Below the pieces are notes generated by a model. That model did no database searches. It was not told the origin of the DNA and saw only the letters and a list, made by a program, of their open reading frames with translations. Of a DNA stretch of 64,000 nt, positions 44,704 through 53,550 are shown piece by piece; the first letter of the stretch is position 1, and each line of letters begins with the position of its first letter. The position numbers and the translations under genes are program-made. The DNA is from Brachybacterium nesterenkovii (GTDB taxonomy: Bacteria; Actinomycetota; Actinomycetes; Actinomycetales; Dermabacteraceae), in the NCBI RefSeq assembly GCF_900163655.1, contig NZ_FWFG01000035.1, positions 1 to 64,000 of the forward strand, given 5' to 3'.

Positions 44704-44870
44704 GACGGCTCGGCTGGCCGGGCGGGGCGATGACCGGTGGCCTGTGTGGAGCGACGGCTCGGCTGGCCGGGCGGGGCGATGACCGGTGGCCTGTGTGGAG
44801 CGACGGCTCGGCCGGCCCGGTGGGGAGACCGCTCGGCTGCCCAGGCGGGGCGATGACCGGTGGGCCGCCA
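44704..44870. repeat. 49-bp tandem repeat array
   Basis: GACGGCTCGG recurs at 44704, 44753 and 44802, a 49-bp period. The first two units are essentially identical (each with GGCCGGGCGGGGCGATGACC) and the third and a partial fourth have diverged. A short match, GGCCGGGCGGGGCGAT, occurs again at 46135-46150 upstream of the WXG100-like gene. Confidence 0.85.
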
Positions 44871-44880
44871 GGTGAGGCTG

Positions 44881-46095
44881 TCAGCCGAAGATCTTGTCGA
44901 GAGCGCCCTTGGCGCCGTTCGCCAGGTTGCGGGCCCCCTCGCCAGCGGCCTCGAAGCCGTCGGTGACGGCGCTCTTGGCGGTGCTGACCCCGTCGGTGAG
45001 AGCGTCCTTCGCCGTGTTGTAACCGGTGGACACGATGTCCTTCGTGCCGTCGAGGGCGGTGCTGGCGAAGTCCTTCGCCCCGTCCCACACCTTGCCCGCG
45101 GTCTCCTGGATCTGGGGCCAGTCGTCGACCACCATCTTGCCGACGTCCGCGACGGCGGCACCGGCGACGATCACGGCGCCGGCCGCGGCGATGGGCGCGC
45201 CGGCGACGGCCCCGATACCGGTGGCGGACATGGCCGCGCCGGCCAGCATCATCGTGCCGCCGAGCGCGGTCGCACCGCCCGTCGCCGTATGGAACATGTC
45301 GCCCTTCTGGTACGACGTGATCGCCTGGTGGAGGCCGAAGCCGATATCCAGCCCGGGAATGGCACGGCCCACCCACGGGGCCGCCTTCGCCAGGAACGGG
45401 GCCACCTTCGCCAGACGCTTGGAGTTCTGCAGCGCTTCATCGAGTCCCTCGAAGAAGTTCTTCGGACCGAAGCCCTGAGGGATCCCGAGCTTCCCGGCCA
45501 GCCCCTTGGCGAACTCGGCGAACTCCTTGCCGGGCTTGAAGATGGTGTCGGCGATCCCCTTCCGGAACGCCTCCTCCGCCTTCACGACGTCGTGCAGATT
45601 CTCGGCCAGGTTCATGCCCGTGAAGAAGTTGCCGTACTGCTTGGCGATGTCCCAGACCTTCTTGCCCTTGTTGAACAGGCCCTGGAGCTTGGCGTACAGG
45701 ACCCCTTGCTGACGCTGCTGGTTCCACCAGTCCGCGACCATCTGCTTGAGCATCTCCGCGATGACCGACGCCTTGGACGGACCGCTTCCCCCCCCCTCGC
45801 CGCCCGGGCCGCTGCCTTCGCTGCCGGGTTCGGAGGTCGTGTCCTGCTCCTCGGCCTGCGCATCGAGGTCGCCGCCCCAGCGCTCGAGCACGCTCGCGTT
45901 GTCGGCGAACTTCGAGGACGCCTCGCTGGACCAGCGGGCGCGGAACGCATCGGCGTCCGGACCCTTCCACATGCCCTCGTCCATCACGATCGGCTCGAGC
46001 CGGCTGCGGAGGTCCTCGATCGTGCGCGCGCGGTCGCGCAGCAGGTCTGCGTGCGCCCGCAGCTTCTCGGTGTCTGCACCCATGAAGGTGTTCAT
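44881..46095 (-). CDS. WXG100-like protein with glycine-zipper and amphipathic C-terminus
   Basis: A 404-aa protein. Residues 1-80 form a WXG100-type helical hairpin: helix, turn with MWKGPDADAFRARW (the W-x-G motif), helix. A Gly/Ser linker follows (about 88-105), then a helical middle, then a glycine-zipper hydrophobic stretch (LGGTMMLAGAAMSATGIG, continuing to AGAAVADVG) and a C-terminus of repeated amphipathic helices (DGAKDFASTALDGTKD, NTAKDALTDGVSTAKS). This layout is seen in putative type VII secretion substrates; a membrane-acting effector is a reasonable inference. No ESX secretion gene is in the window. ATG 46095 begins the WXG domain. Confidence 0.7.
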   Translation of the reverse strand: MNTFMGADTEKLRAHADLLRDRARTIEDLRSRLEPIVMDEGMWKGPDADAFRARWSSEASSKFADNASVLERWGGDLDAQAEEQDTTSEPGSEGSGPGGEGGGSGPSKASVIAEMLKQMVADWWNQQRQQGVLYAKLQGLFNKGKKVWDIAKQYGNFFTGMNLAENLHDVVKAEEAFRKGIADTIFKPGKEFAEFAKGLAGKLGIPQGFGPKNFFEGLDEALQNSKRLAKVAPFLAKAAPWVGRAIPGLDIGFGLHQAITSYQKGDMFHTATGGATALGGTMMLAGAAMSATGIGAVAGAPIAAAGAVIVAGAAVADVGKMVVDDWPQIQETAGKVWDGAKDFASTALDGTKDIVSTGYNTAKDALTDGVSTAKSAVTDGFEAAGEGARNLANGAKGALDKIFG

Positions 46096-46370
46096 GTCCG
46101 CCCCTGATGTGTGGTCCCGCCCGTGGTGTGCCATGGCCGGGCGGGGCGATAGGGCGCGTGGAGGGACGCCGGATCGCACGTCGTCGCGGCCGATGCCATC
46201 GACGCTAGGAGGCGGTGGGGACGCTGAGGATGGGGAGAACTCCCCATGCGGTGGTCGCGCGTGCGTGGAGATCCGGGAGGACACGGGATGTTCATCGCCA
46301 TACAGGGTGGAGTTCACCGATCGGGCGGCCGGGTGCCATGCGGCGCCGGGCCCGTCGGCGGTGGACTGGC

Positions 46371-46376
46371 TAGCCT
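46371..46376 (+). promoter_or_regulatory. Leaderless -10 box
   Basis: TAGCCT lies 6 nt before the ATG at 46383. Confidence 0.5.
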
Positions 46377-46382
46377 GGCGCC

Positions 46383-47078
46383 ATGGCCCATTCGACGGCG
46401 TTGCGGACGATGACGGAGGAGGCCCTCGCGCACAGGGAGACCGAGAGCGCGCGCTGGATCGGCATCGCGCGACGGGTGCTCGAGCCGGAGGAGCGTGTTC
46501 TGGCCTGCGTGGGCGGCTCGACCCGGTCGGAGAGCGAGCCGGTGCTCGTCGTGACGGACCGGAGAGTGCTCGTGGCCGAGGAGCGGCTGTTCGGGCGGTG
46601 GCGGGCTCGAGCCGAGCTGACGGCCGCCGACGTGCTCGGGGCCGATGTCGTGCCGACACGGCTCGCGCAGAGCGTTCGCGTCCATGGCAGGAACGGGCAG
46701 GTCGTGGAGCTGCGCACCGGGGAGAAGGTTTTCGCGCAGCGGCTCGTGGACCTGGTGAACCGCCTGGTCGCCGACGGGCGGGCACGCCGATGTGCGGCTG
46801 CTGACACCCGTCTCCGCGCGCTCATGACACCCGTCATGGGCTCGCCGACGCCCGCATTCCTAGCCTGGAGGCATCGTCGACGGGATGACGTCGACGACCA
46901 GACGACAGGACGATCCGCCGCCGGTGGCAGGGCCGCCGCGGCGGAGGGGGAGCGAGGGGAACGACATGGACGACCGGACGAACACGTACGAGCCAGATAC
47001 CGCGTACGAGCCAGATACCGCGTACGAGCCAGACGCCGCGTACAGGCCCGACACCGCATACGGTCCCGACGCCGCTGA
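46383..47078 (+). CDS. Putative bacterial PH-domain (YokE-like) protein
   Basis: Residues about 15-120 look like a small PH fold: EPEERVLACVGGSTRS, PVLVVTDRRVLVAEE and the final VELRTGEKVFAQRLVDLVNRL. After residue ~150 the frame turns into Arg-rich sequence and runs 113 bp into the next gene in another frame. That tail contains a TAGCCT promoter box, so it probably is not conserved protein; the original stop codon may have been lost. Function unknown. Confidence 0.55.
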   Translation: MAHSTALRTMTEEALAHRETESARWIGIARRVLEPEERVLACVGGSTRSESEPVLVVTDRRVLVAEERLFGRWRARAELTAADVLGADVVPTRLAQSVRVHGRNGQVVELRTGEKVFAQRLVDLVNRLVADGRARRCAAADTRLRALMTPVMGSPTPAFLAWRHRRRDDVDDQTTGRSAAGGRAAAAEGERGERHGRPDEHVRARYRVRARYRVRARRRVQARHRIRSRRR

Positions 47079-47403
47079 CGGCCGCGGCACCGGGTACGAC
47101 ACGAACGCGCAGCGCGGGGCGGGCCCGGGGTACGCCGCCCCGGACCCTCGCGCCGAGCTGCGGCAGCGGGCGATCACGCGCCTCGAGGAGCGGCGCGGCT
47201 TCTGGGCGCACCTGCTCTCCTACCTCGCCGTGAACGCGCTGCTGGTGTTCCTGTGGTGGTCGGGGGACCGAGGCTTCTTCTGGCCGATCTTCCCGATCCT
47301 CTTCTGGGGCATCGGGATCGCCTCCCACGGCATCAGCTGCTTCGGACCGGGGGCGACGGAGGAGCGCATCGAGCGGGAGATGCGGCGGCTCGAGGGCCGC
47401 TGA
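46966..47403 (+). CDS. 2TM-domain protein with tandem-repeat N-terminus
   Basis: A 145-aa protein. The N-terminal 50 residues contain repeats of YEPDTA, and the C-terminal 80 residues form a 2TM domain (ITRLEERRGFWAHLLSYLAVNALLVF, then FPILFWGIGIASHGISCFGP). The 2TM domain also occurs on histidine kinases and as stand-alone proteins of unknown role. ATG 46966 follows GAGGGGAACGAC. Confidence 0.75.
   Translation: MDDRTNTYEPDTAYEPDTAYEPDAAYRPDTAYGPDAADGRGTGYDTNAQRGAGPGYAAPDPRAELRQRAITRLEERRGFWAHLLSYLAVNALLVFLWWSGDRGFFWPIFPILFWGIGIASHGISCFGPGATEERIEREMRRLEGR
46986..47039 (+). repeat. Three 18-bp tandem repeats
   Basis: GTACGAGCCAGATACCGC occurs at 46986 and 47004 and with one change at 47022, encoding the YEPDTA repeat of the 2TM protein. 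Confidence 0.85.
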
Positions 47404-47422
47404 GCGGGTCCGGCCCGTCCCG

Positions 47423-48076
47423 TCAGGCCGAGCGCGTCCCGGTGAGCCTTCCGCGGGCGGTGACGCGCCCGGCGAGCATCGGAACGAGCTTGGTCAGGTC
47501 GCTCCCGGGCGGCGGCGTGATCGGGGTGTCGATCGCGACGATGTGGACCACGTACCGGTGCGCCCCGTGGCCGGGCAGCGGTCGCGGCGCGATGTAGCCG
47601 CGGCGTCCGCGGTAGTCCTTCAGCCAGGTCAGGGCCGGGTTGTCCCGGGAGAACCAGCCTTCGGGCAGGGCGCCCTCGGCGCCCGTCGCCTCGAGCACGG
47701 CCGCCGCGAGGATCCCGGTGTGCCGTGCGGAGGGATGGTCGAGGTCCTCGAGGACGATCAGCAGGCGACGCGTCCCGGTGGGCACGCCGTCCCAGGCCAG
47801 GGCGGGGGAGATGCTCTCGCCGATCCCGGGCCCGCAGTGGCGCGCGGGGATCTCCTGCCCGTCGGCGAAGGCGGGGGAGGTCACGAGGATCGTCGTCGGG
47901 GCGTCGAGCTCCGGGCGGTGCGCGATCGAGCGCGCATCCCCGGCGCGGCGGGACCGCAGGGCCGAGCCCAGCGGGGTGAGCGCCGACGTGACGGCGCGTC
48001 CGGCACCGTCCTGCGCGCGTGCCGCGGCCTGCCGCAGCTCCTCGGCCGTGGAGCGGCGCAGGGACGAATGCTTCAC
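47423..48076 (-). CDS. PEBP/YbhB-family protein
   Basis: A 217-aa phosphatidylethanolamine-binding-protein-fold protein. The signature SPALAWDGVPTGTRRLLIVLEDLDHPSARHTGILAA and the later GYIAPRPLPGHGAHRYVVHIVAID are typical of YbhB/YbcL. The first 55 residues are a basic extension. It overlaps the upstream HAD gene by 4 bp, so the two are co-translated. Function unknown. Confidence 0.85.
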   Translation of the reverse strand: MKHSSLRRSTAEELRQAAARAQDGAGRAVTSALTPLGSALRSRRAGDARSIAHRPELDAPTTILVTSPAFADGQEIPARHCGPGIGESISPALAWDGVPTGTRRLLIVLEDLDHPSARHTGILAAAVLEATGAEGALPEGWFSRDNPALTWLKDYRGRRGYIAPRPLPGHGAHRYVVHIVAIDTPITPPPGSDLTKLVPMLAGRVTARGRLTGTRSA

Positions 48077-48948
48077 AGCAGGCCGATCCGGGTGAACGCC
48101 TCGACGAGCCCGTGCCGGGAGGGGCCCGGCACGATGATGTCGGCGGGCGCGAGGACCGGGGCGGGGGAGCCCTCGATGCCGATGGCCGTGCCGACGGCCT
48201 CGAGCATCCCCACATCGTTCATGCCATCGCCCGCCCCGACCGTGTCGGCGATGTCGATGCCCAGGTGGCGGGCCACGAGCGCGACGCCGTCGGCCTTGTC
48301 GATCCGTGCGTTCTGCAGCTCGCCCGAGCGCGCGGCGTCGCCGGTGATCGAGTTGGGCAGGGCCCGCAGGCCCGGGCCGACGAGCTCGGCCAGCTCGCGG
48401 ATGCCCGCCGGCGAGTCCCAGATGGAGATCTTCGCGAAGGAGCAGCCGGCGAGGTCGTCGGGGACCGTGAGGGCGTCGATGATCATGCGCGTGCCGGCGG
48501 CGGCCGGGGAGTCCGGATCGGCCGATCCCAGCAGCGAGGTCAGGCGCGTGCGCAGCAGGTCCATCGCCCGCTCCGGCACGTTCATCGCCTCGGGCGACTC
48601 GAGGCAGTAGGCGGCGCCGTGCTCCTCGAGCACCGCGACGGCGCGGCGGGCGGTCTCAGGGTCGATCCGCTCGTCGCACAGCGTCTGCCCGTCGATGTCG
48701 ACGCGCGCGCCCGCGGAGGTGACGAGGCCGTCGAAGGTCCCGGCGAGCTCGGGCGGGAGGATCGCCAGCGGACGCCCCGTGCACAGCAGCACGTGATGCC
48801 CGTTGGCGCGCACCGCCTGGACGGCCTCGGCGTGGGCGGCGGGGACGGCGCCGTGGTCGGCGTAGGTGCCGTCGAAGTCGAGGAAGACAGCACAGCGTCG
48901 AGGGGGCTCGGGGCGGGTCTGGTCGGGACGGGAAAACGCGTCGGTCAT
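48073..48948 (-). CDS. HAD-superfamily (Cof-type) phosphatase
   Basis: A 291-aa HAD hydrolase. Motif I is FLDFDGTYAD (nucleophile and acid Asp), motif II Thr is in LLCTGRPL, and motifs III-IV lie in IDKADGVALVARHL and VGAGDGMNDVGML. The Cof-type cap suggests a sugar-phosphate or flavin-phosphate phosphatase. ATG 48948 has GACGAT 6 nt upstream. It is the first gene of a pair with the PEBP gene. Confidence 0.88.
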   Translation of the reverse strand: MTDAFSRPDQTRPEPPRRCAVFLDFDGTYADHGAVPAAHAEAVQAVRANGHHVLLCTGRPLAILPPELAGTFDGLVTSAGARVDIDGQTLCDERIDPETARRAVAVLEEHGAAYCLESPEAMNVPERAMDLLRTRLTSLLGSADPDSPAAAGTRMIIDALTVPDDLAGCSFAKISIWDSPAGIRELAELVGPGLRALPNSITGDAARSGELQNARIDKADGVALVARHLGIDIADTVGAGDGMNDVGMLEAVGTAIGIEGSPAPVLAPADIIVPGPSRHGLVEAFTRIGLL

Positions 48949-48952
48949 GCCC

Positions 48953-49762
48953 TCATCGTCTCAGGTCGTCGGCGCGCTCGACCACGCGGCGGGCCGTGAC
49001 GAGGGTCTGCGTGGTGTAGCTGTCGCCGAACAGGACCACATGCGCCAGCAGCCCGAACAGCACGTGGGCGGGCAGGTCGAGCCGCCACGACGACGGCATC
49101 GGGTGGGCCTGCTCGTAGGCGTCGAGGATGGTCTCGAGGTGCGGGGCGCCGAAGAGGGCGAGCATCGCGAGGTCCTCGAGGCGGTGGCCGCCGTGCGCGG
49201 AGGGGTCGATGAGCACGGCCCCGCCCGCGGTCCACAGGACGTTCCCGCTCCACAGGTCCCCGTGGACGCGGGAGGGCCGCTCGACGCCCTGCCCGGCGAT
49301 GCCGTCGAAGGCGCCGGAGGCGATCGCGGCGATGGCGTCCTCGAGCGTTGCCGTGCCGTCGGGGCCGAGGGTGGGGGCCGCCCTCTCCGCGAGCGGGCGC
49401 AGGCGGTCCTCGGCGAGGAACGTCCCACAGCGCTCATGGCTGCGGGCGGGCACGTCGAACGGCTCCTCGAGCGGGCCGAACCAGGACGTGTCCGACGGGG
49501 ACCAGCCGAAGGCGGGCGCTCCCGCGTCGTGGAGACGGGCGAGGCCGGCGCCGAAGGCCGTCGCGTGCTCGGGCGCGGGCCGGTCCGGGACCAGGCGCTC
49601 GAGCGTCAGGGACTCGTCGGCGACGTCGAGGACCCGGACGACGGGCACGGCACCCGGCTCGGCGAGCCAGCGCAGGCCCGCGGCCTCGGCGGCGAAGAAG
49701 CCGGGAGCGGCCCCGGGACGGGACTTCACGTGCACGGCGGTCGCGGGATCGTCGGGAGTCAT
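48953..49762 (-). CDS. Fructosamine kinase family protein
   Basis: A 269-aa kinase of the fructosamine/ketosamine-3-kinase family. HVKSRPGAAPGFFAAEAAGLRWL, RLHDAGAPAFGWSPSDTSWFGP and the catalytic RVHGDLWSGNVLW with IDPSAHGGHRLEDLAML are all present. It would phosphorylate glycated amines to start deglycation. TACCGT lies 6 nt before the ATG at 49762. Its end lies 4 bp from the HAD gene start. Confidence 0.88.
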   Translation of the reverse strand: MTPDDPATAVHVKSRPGAAPGFFAAEAAGLRWLAEPGAVPVVRVLDVADESLTLERLVPDRPAPEHATAFGAGLARLHDAGAPAFGWSPSDTSWFGPLEEPFDVPARSHERCGTFLAEDRLRPLAERAAPTLGPDGTATLEDAIAAIASGAFDGIAGQGVERPSRVHGDLWSGNVLWTAGGAVLIDPSAHGGHRLEDLAMLALFGAPHLETILDAYEQAHPMPSSWRLDLPAHVLFGLLAHVVLFGDSYTTQTLVTARRVVERADDLRR

Positions 49763-49825
49763 GCCTCCACGGTATGCCCGGTGCTGTGTTCGGCAGGGCG
49801 GGCGGCGCGCACCCGCACGGGATGC

Positions 49826-50665
49826 TCACACCGCGGGTGTCGCGAAGCCCCCGTTGGACAGCAGCAGCTGGCCGCGGATCCACGCGCCGCGCTCGGAGAG
49901 CAGGAATCGCACCAGATCCGTGACGGTCTCGGGTCCGCCGAGCTCGCCGCAGGGCGTCTGCGCCGCACCGGCCGCGCGGATCTCGTCGTCCATCCAGCCG
50001 GTGTCGATGGGGCCGGGGTTGATGACGTTGGTGCGGATCCCGCGGTCGGCCAGCTCATGCGTGCCCGCGAGGATCAGGCGGTCCAGGGCGCCCTTGGTGG
50101 CGCCGTAGGGGAGGTTGTGCACGGTGTGGTCGCTGGTCAGGGCGATGATCGCGCCGCCGGGAGTGTCGGTGCCGGGCTCGACCTGCTCGGCGAAGGCCTT
50201 CTCCAGCAGCCAGCTCGCGCGGACGTTCACCGCGTAGTGGCGGTCGAAGCTCTCGACGGTCGTGTCCAGGATCGAGGAGTCCACGCTCTCGCAGTGGCTC
50301 AGGACCAGTGCGCCGAGGGGGCCGAGCGCCGCGCGGGCCCGCTCGACGATCCGCGGCGGCACCTCGGGGTCGGCGAGGTCGCCGGGCAGCAACTCGACGC
50401 GACGGCCCGTCTCCCGCAGCTCGGCGGCCAGCTCCTGGACGTCGGGGCGCTCGCCGTGGACGCGCTCGTCGTAGTCGGGGGAGTACGACAGCGCCAGGTC
50501 GAAGCCGTCGGCGGCCAGGCCCCGGGCGATCGCGGCGCCGATCCCGCGACGGCGGCCGACGCCGGTGACGAGGGCGGCGCGGGGGAGGGCCGGCCCGGTC
50601 CGCGCGGCGTCGGATGCTGCGGTGCCGTGGGTCTCGGTGGCAGGACGGGAGTGCGCGAGGTGCAT
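49826..50665 (-). CDS. SDR-family oxidoreductase
   Basis: A 279-aa SDR. The nucleotide motif TGVGRRRGIGAAIA has extra Arg residues compared with the usual TGxxxGIG. LTSDHTVHNLPYGATKGALDRL holds Ser, Tyr and Lys. NTNVINPGPIDTGWM and the C-terminal LLLSNGGFATPAV fit 3-oxoacyl-reductase-like enzymes. The substrate is unknown. TAGCGT lies 7 nt before the ATG at 50665. Confidence 0.85.
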   Translation of the reverse strand: MHLAHSRPATETHGTAASDAARTGPALPRAALVTGVGRRRGIGAAIARGLAADGFDLALSYSPDYDERVHGERPDVQELAAELRETGRRVELLPGDLADPEVPPRIVERARAALGPLGALVLSHCESVDSSILDTTVESFDRHYAVNVRASWLLEKAFAEQVEPGTDTPGGAIIALTSDHTVHNLPYGATKGALDRLILAGTHELADRGIRTNVINPGPIDTGWMDDEIRAAGAAQTPCGELGGPETVTDLVRFLLSERGAWIRGQLLLSNGGFATPAV

Positions 50666-50710
50666 GTCCTCGACGCTAGGACGTGCACGAGCGGCGGGGC
50701 AACGGAGTTC

Positions 50711-50770
50711 CAGCTGCCCCGCCGACTCCGCAGCTGCCCCGCCGACTCCGCAGCTGGCCCGCCGACTGCT
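50711..50770. repeat. Three 20-bp tandem repeats
   Basis: CAGCTGCCCCGCCGACTCCG is repeated perfectly at 50711 and 50731, and imperfectly at 50751. The array ends at the stop codon of the symporter gene and fills most of the space to the SDR gene. Confidence 0.85.
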
Positions 50771-52173
50771 CAGGCCGCCGCGAGCTGCCCCTCGCGCACG
50801 CCGTCGCCCGCCGCGTCGGGCCGGAACGGCTCGCGGGCCGAGGCGTCGTAGGCGGCGCGGTCGAGGATCTTCTCGCGCTGGGCCACGATCACGGCCACGA
50901 GCGCCTGCCCCGTGACGTTCAGGGCCGTGCGGCCCATGTCGAGGATCGGGTCGATCGCCAGCAGCAGGCCGACGCCCTCGAGCGGGAGGCCCAGGGTGGA
51001 CAGCGTGAGGGTGAGCATCACGGTGGCGCCGGTCATGCCGGCGGTCGCGGCCGAGCCCAGCACGGACACGAGCACGATCAGCAGGTACTGCATGATGCTG
51101 AGGTCGATGCCGAAGAAGTTGGCGACGAAGATCGCGGCGAGAGCCGGGTAGATCGCTGCGCAGCCGTCCATCTTGGTGGTCGCGCCCAGCGGGATCGCGA
51201 ACGACGCGTAGTGGCGCGGCACGCCCATGCGCTCGGTGACCGTCTGGGTCATCGGCATGGTGCCCATCGAGGAGCGCGAGACGAAGCCGAGCGAGGTGGC
51301 GGGCCAGACGCCGCGGGCGAAGGACCGGATGCTGAGCCCGTTGAGCTTCAGCAGCACCGGGTAGACCACGAAGGCGACGAGGATCAGGCCGATGTAGATA
51401 TCGGCCACGAACCAGCCGAGGCTGCCGATCGCGTCCCAGCCGTAGGAGGCGACGGCGTAGCCGAGCAGGCCGACGGTGCCCAGCGGGGCGAGGCGGATGA
51501 CCCACCACAGGAGCTTCTGGACCACGGCGAGCAGGGAGTCGACGACGTCGAGGAACGGCTCGGCCTTCGCGCCGACGGAGAGCACGGCGATGCCGGTGGC
51601 GATCGCGATGACGAGGATCTGCAGCGTGTTGAAGCCGAGCGACACGGTGCCGTCGTCGTGGGGGCTCGCGCTGATGCCGAGGAAGTTCGAGGGGACCAGG
51701 CCGACGAGGAAGTCGAGCCACGTGCCCTGGGAGTCGGGGGCGGCGGCGCTGGAGGCGTCGACGCTGGCGCGGGAGCCGGGGCTCGTGAGGGCGCCGAGGG
51801 CGATGCCGATGCTCACGGCGATGGCCGAGGTGATGGCGAACCACAGGAGGGTCTGGCCCGCGAGGCGCGCGGCGTTGGTGACGTTGCGGAGGTTCGCGAT
51901 GGAGGACACGATCGCGAGGAACACGAGCGGCGGGACAAGCGCCTTGAGCAGCGTGACGAAGGCGCTGCCGATGGTGTCGAGCGTCGTGACCAGCCAGTTC
52001 GCCCCCTCGGGGCCGGAGCCCGGACCCATCGCGGAGGCCACGAGGCCCAGGACGATGCCGAGGACGAGGCCGGCGAGGACCTGGACGCCGAAGGGGATGC
52101 GGACGAACGGATTGCGCGACGGTGCGGGGGCCGGTGCGGTGCTGGGTGCGGGGGAAGGGGTCTGCGTGCTCAC
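50770..52173 (-). CDS. Dicarboxylate/amino acid:cation symporter (DAACS)
   Basis: A 467-aa glutamate-transporter-fold symporter. ALVPPLVFLAIVSSIANL in helix 3, SRSSMGTMPMTQTV in hairpin 1, PLGATTKMDGCAAIYPALAAIFVANFFG in helix 7 and GMTGATVMLTLTLSTLGLP in hairpin 2 are intact. It probably imports glutamate, aspartate or C4-dicarboxylates with sodium or protons. Start GTG 52173 is fixed by TAGCAT 6 nt upstream. Confidence 0.92.
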   Translation of the reverse strand: MSTQTPSPAPSTAPAPAPSRNPFVRIPFGVQVLAGLVLGIVLGLVASAMGPGSGPEGANWLVTTLDTIGSAFVTLLKALVPPLVFLAIVSSIANLRNVTNAARLAGQTLLWFAITSAIAVSIGIALGALTSPGSRASVDASSAAAPDSQGTWLDFLVGLVPSNFLGISASPHDDGTVSLGFNTLQILVIAIATGIAVLSVGAKAEPFLDVVDSLLAVVQKLLWWVIRLAPLGTVGLLGYAVASYGWDAIGSLGWFVADIYIGLILVAFVVYPVLLKLNGLSIRSFARGVWPATSLGFVSRSSMGTMPMTQTVTERMGVPRHYASFAIPLGATTKMDGCAAIYPALAAIFVANFFGIDLSIMQYLLIVLVSVLGSAATAGMTGATVMLTLTLSTLGLPLEGVGLLLAIDPILDMGRTALNVTGQALVAVIVAQREKILDRAAYDASAREPFRPDAAGDGVREGQLAAA

Positions 52174-52179
52174 CCTGCG

Positions 52180-52185
52180 ATGCTA
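52180..52185 (-). promoter_or_regulatory. Leaderless -10 box of the symporter gene
   Basis: TAGCAT on the minus strand ends 6 nt before the GTG at 52173. Confidence 0.5.
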
Positions 52186-52244
52186 GAAGTCTCAACTTAT
52201 GGCCGCAATAGCCTGGCCTTGCGGAGAGGCTGGGCTCACACGAA

Positions 52245-52280
52245 GGCCCCCGGCGCCGCCGCGAGGGCGGGCCGGGGGCC
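52245..52280. terminator. Hairpin terminator of the exported-protein gene
   Basis: GGCCCCCGGC pairs with GCCGGGGGCC around a 16-nt loop, 146 bp past the stop codon of the gene at 52427-53236. Confidence 0.5.
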
Positions 52281-52426
52281 GGAGCGGGGCCGGCTGGAAC
52301 AGCCCCGGGGTCGGGCGGCCCCTCGGTCGGGCGGCGCCGCGGCGGCCGGCCCGGAGTGGACATCCGCGGGCGCGATGCGGGTCGCTGGCGACGTCCCGCG
52401 CCGCGCCCGGCGGACGGATCGGGGGG

Positions 52427-53236
52427 TCAGGCGGGGAGCTTGCCGAAGACGTACAGGTAGCCGCCGTCCGCGTTGCGGGAGACGCCCACCCAGGTGCCCG
52501 AGACGGACGTGCCGCGGATGGTCCCGCGCACGCGCGCCCGGATGCGGTGGCCGCCGTCGACGAGCTTGACCTGGTCGACCGTGACCTTGAAGCGCGGGCC
52601 CTCCTCGCTGAAGGAGAAGTGGATCGCGTTGTACAGCAGCTCCTCCGCCATCGCCGGGGTCATCTGCTCGATCGTGTCGATCGGGGCGAGGTCCGCGACG
52701 ATCGGGGTCTTCGCGGGGAGGCGGCGCGTGGTGGTCTCGCGGCCGTCGACGGTGACGATCAGGGCGCGGACCTTCGGGTTCGCCGTGCGGACGAGGTCCA
52801 GGTGCGCGGCGATCCGGGTGCCGCGATCGCCGACGAGGGTGGCGGGGGTGGCGGCATAGTCCAGGCGCACCGACCGGGCGACCTTGACGGTGAAGCTCTC
52901 GCCCGGGTGATCGACGTCCTCGAACGTCACGATGCCCTCGCACTCGTTGAGACGCTTCTGGCTGAGCTTGGAGATCGCGCCGTACTCGCGCAGCTCCGTG
53001 TAGGAGTCGATGTAGCCCTGCAGCTCGTTCTGCCGCGGGGCGTCGAAGATCGTGCCCTTCCACGAGGTGGGGAGCGTGAGGCCCGTCGTCGCCTTCGCGC
53101 GCTTGGTGCTCTTCTTGCGCTTGGTGGGGGCGGCGAGGGCGGAAGCGGTGGAGGCGGCGATGCCGGTGCCACCGGCGAGGAGGGCGATCGAGCCGATGAG
53201 GGCGGTGCGGCGGGAGACGGGAGCGGTGGTGGTCAT
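52427..53236 (-). CDS. Exported protein of unknown function (possible Tat substrate)
   Basis: A 269-aa protein with a signal peptide. SRRTALIGSIALLAGGTGIA (residues 8-27) has the twin-Arg and is followed by ASALAAP, a good cleavage site. The mature part is beta-rich with no recognised domain and a Lys/Arg-rich start. ATG 53236 follows TAGGAGAG. In 53237-53550 I see only an AT-richer patch near 53341-53375 that may hold promoter sequence. Confidence 0.65.
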   Translation of the reverse strand: MTTTAPVSRRTALIGSIALLAGGTGIAASTASALAAPTKRKKSTKRAKATTGLTLPTSWKGTIFDAPRQNELQGYIDSYTELREYGAISKLSQKRLNECEGIVTFEDVDHPGESFTVKVARSVRLDYAATPATLVGDRGTRIAAHLDLVRTANPKVRALIVTVDGRETTTRRLPAKTPIVADLAPIDTIEQMTPAMAEELLYNAIHFSFSEEGPRFKVTVDQVKLVDGGHRIRARVRGTIRGTSVSGTWVGVSRNADGGYLYVFGKLPA

Positions 53237-53550
53237 GGCGGCTCTCCTAGGAGCTCGGAGGAACGAGGGATGGTGCGACGGGAGGACTGGAAGGTCTGGC
53301 GGGTTCGGCGTCGACCTCAGACCCCAGAGGCGTTTGCCGAACCCATGACCATTTTTACCATCGCTTTACCCTTGGGAGCCCCGACTTCCGGTCCTGGCGG
53401 GCAGCGGATTCCCCGGAGTTCTCCCGGATGGGATGAAGCGGGTCGTCGGGGTGCAGGTCCCAGGTGTCTGTGCCGCCCCCGCGGGCGATCGGTTCCCGGC
53501 CGGAGGTGGTCGATCGGCGGGTTCCTGCCCCGCATGCGCAGCGCGACCGG

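Noticed and set aside
41611-44870. Tandem repeats considered as a CRISPR array
   Set aside because: Units of 24 and 49 bp are contiguous and have no unique spacers between them, and no cas gene is present.
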